In this document: positions 62,621-64,000 of the stretch, piece after piece | Numbering within the stretch: the first letter of the stretch is position 1 | Layout of the letters: the number at the start of each line of letters is the position of its first letter | Assembly (NCBI GenBank): GCA_016937855.1 | Contig: JAFGVU010000045.1 | Coordinates: 1 to 64,000, forward strand | Reading direction: 5' to 3' | DNA: 64,000 nt | From: Bacteroidales bacterium | GTDB taxonomy: Bacteria > Bacteroidota > Bacteroidia > Bacteroidales > ML635J-15 | The notes under the pieces: generated by a model | The model's input: only the letters and a program-made list of their open reading frames with translations | Told to the model about the DNA's origin: nothing | The model's database searches: none | Program-made: the position numbers and the translations under genes

Positions 62621-64000
62621 ATGGGTAAAATAGAAGATTTTGATTTATATGGAATGTTGCCGGGCGGTGATGAGAGAGATTCAGACATAATCCCGATTGT
62701 AACAAATTTTTTTGAGGACGACGAAAAGGATTTGAAAAAATATCCCGAAGAACTCCCAATACTACCTTTGCGCAACACTGTATTATTTCCCGGAGTAGTT
62801 ATTCCACTTACGATTGGTCGAGACAAGTCTTTTCAGCTTATTAGAAGCATTCAAAACAATACTAAACTGTTTGGTGCGGTCTCCCAAAAGCAAGCAGAAG
62901 TTGAAGAGCCTAAACCAGAAGACCTATACTTAATTGGAACAGTTGCCGAAATTTTAAAAGTTATCGAAATGCCTGATAATACAATTTCTGTAATTATTCA
63001 GGGTAAAAAGCGTTTCATTATCGAAGATGTTTTTCAAACAGACCCTTTTTACAAAGCAAAGGTAAAATATGTGCCAGAAAGCAAAGCAAGTACTGATGAT
63101 AAAAACTTTGCAGCAATTGTTTCATCACTAAAAGACCTATCTCTAAAAATAGTTAAACTAAGCGCTTCAATTCCACACGAAGTTTCATTTGCAATAAAAA
63201 ATATCGACAATTCCTCGTTTTTAATCAATTTTATATGCTCAAACAGCGACATTCCGCCTGCTGACAAGCAAAAACTTCTCGAAATTGGCGATATCAGCAA
63301 AAGAGCTGTTAAACTTTTAGAGTATTTGTCAAATCAGGTTCAAATGCTTGAACTAAAGAATGACATACAAATAAAAGTCAAAAAAGAACTCGACAAGCAA
63401 CAAAAAGAGTATTTGCTACACCAGCAAATGAAAACAATACAGCAAGAGTTAGGTGGTGGACCTGCCGAACAAGAGAAAAAAGACCTTGAAGATCGTGCGT
63501 CAAAAATGAAGTGGTCTAAAGAGATTAAAAGTCATTTCGACAAAGAATTAAAGAAACTCGACCATCTTAACCCTGCCTCTGCAGAATTCTCAGTTCAAAT
63601 AAACTATTTGCACACTGTTCTCGACCTACCGTGGGGAGAATACACTAAAGATAATTTCGACTTAAAGCGTGCAAAAAAAATACTCGACGAAGACCATTAC
63701 GGACTCGACAATGTAAAAGATCGAATACTTGAACATCTTGCAGTATTAAAGCTAAAAGGAGACCTAAAATCGCCGATTCTATGCCTTTATGGACCTCCCG
63801 GAGTTGGAAAAACCTCCTTAGGCAAAAGTGTTGCCCGCGCTTTAGGTAGAAAATATGTCAGAATGTCACTCGGTGGTGTTCACGATGAGTCAGAAATTAG
63901 AGGACATCGCAAAACATACATTGGAGCAATGCCCGGCAGGATTCTGCAAAACATAAGAAAAGCAAAGTCATCAAACCCTGTTTTTGTTTTAGACGAAATA
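62621..64000 (+). CDS. lon: Endopeptidase La (Lon), 3' truncated by window edge
   Basis: Manual translation MGKIEDFDLYGMLPGG...LPILPLRNTVLFPGVVIPLTIGRDKS...; Walker A LYGPPGVGKTSLGKSVARALGRKYVRMSLGGVHDESEIRGHRKTYIGAMPGRI. Confidence 0.96.
   Translation, partial: MGKIEDFDLYGMLPGGDERDSDIIPIVTNFFEDDEKDLKKYPEELPILPLRNTVLFPGVVIPLTIGRDKSFQLIRSIQNNTKLFGAVSQKQAEVEEPKPEDLYLIGTVAEILKVIEMPDNTISVIIQGKKRFIIEDVFQTDPFYKAKVKYVPESKASTDDKNFAAIVSSLKDLSLKIVKLSASIPHEVSFAIKNIDNSSFLINFICSNSDIPPADKQKLLEIGDISKRAVKLLEYLSNQVQMLELKNDIQIKVKKELDKQQKEYLLHQQMKTIQQELGGGPAEQEKKDLEDRASKMKWSKEIKSHFDKELKKLDHLNPASAEFSVQINYLHTVLDLPWGEYTKDNFDLKRAKKILDEDHYGLDNVKDRILEHLAVLKLKGDLKSPILCLYGPPGVGKTSLGKSVARALGRKYVRMSLGGVHDESEIRGHRKTYIGAMPGRILQNIRKAKSSNPVFVLDEI

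Overview
AT-rich chromosomal window from a Bacteroidetes-type bacterium. Evidence for the lineage: T9SS C-terminal sorting domains, TAnnTTTG promoters, and genes such as IPExxxVDY, the alternative GlmU and type-B L31. Most of the window is conserved housekeeping: prmC, tsaC, dapD, a mutL-rhomboid-rhomboid-EEP cluster, rnc-fabF-acpP, purN, ribE, ctpA-like, dCMP deaminase, tRNA-Leu(CAA), rlmN, ald, rnr, rsfS, ftsH, cdsA, lpxD, rsgA, a Na/Pi cotransporter, an MMPL exporter, polyprenyl synthetase, atpDC, a TonB-type receptor, rpmE and lon (cut by the right edge). The left 7.4 kb is one giant minus-strand repetitive surface adhesin cut by the left edge; the ORF track misses it. No complete novel system is evident. 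The least explained signals are: (1) a four-helix-bundle (23S IVP-like) gene flanked by inverted low-complexity repeats, one of which supplies the TTG start of the next gene; (2) a ~220 bp cruciform, MITE-like element directly after a T9SS gene; (3) a candidate orphan plus-strand small RNA between prmC and tsaC; (4) dispersed palindromic intergenic repeats; (5) two adjacent T9SS hydrolases whose DNA is nearly identical only over the sorting domain.
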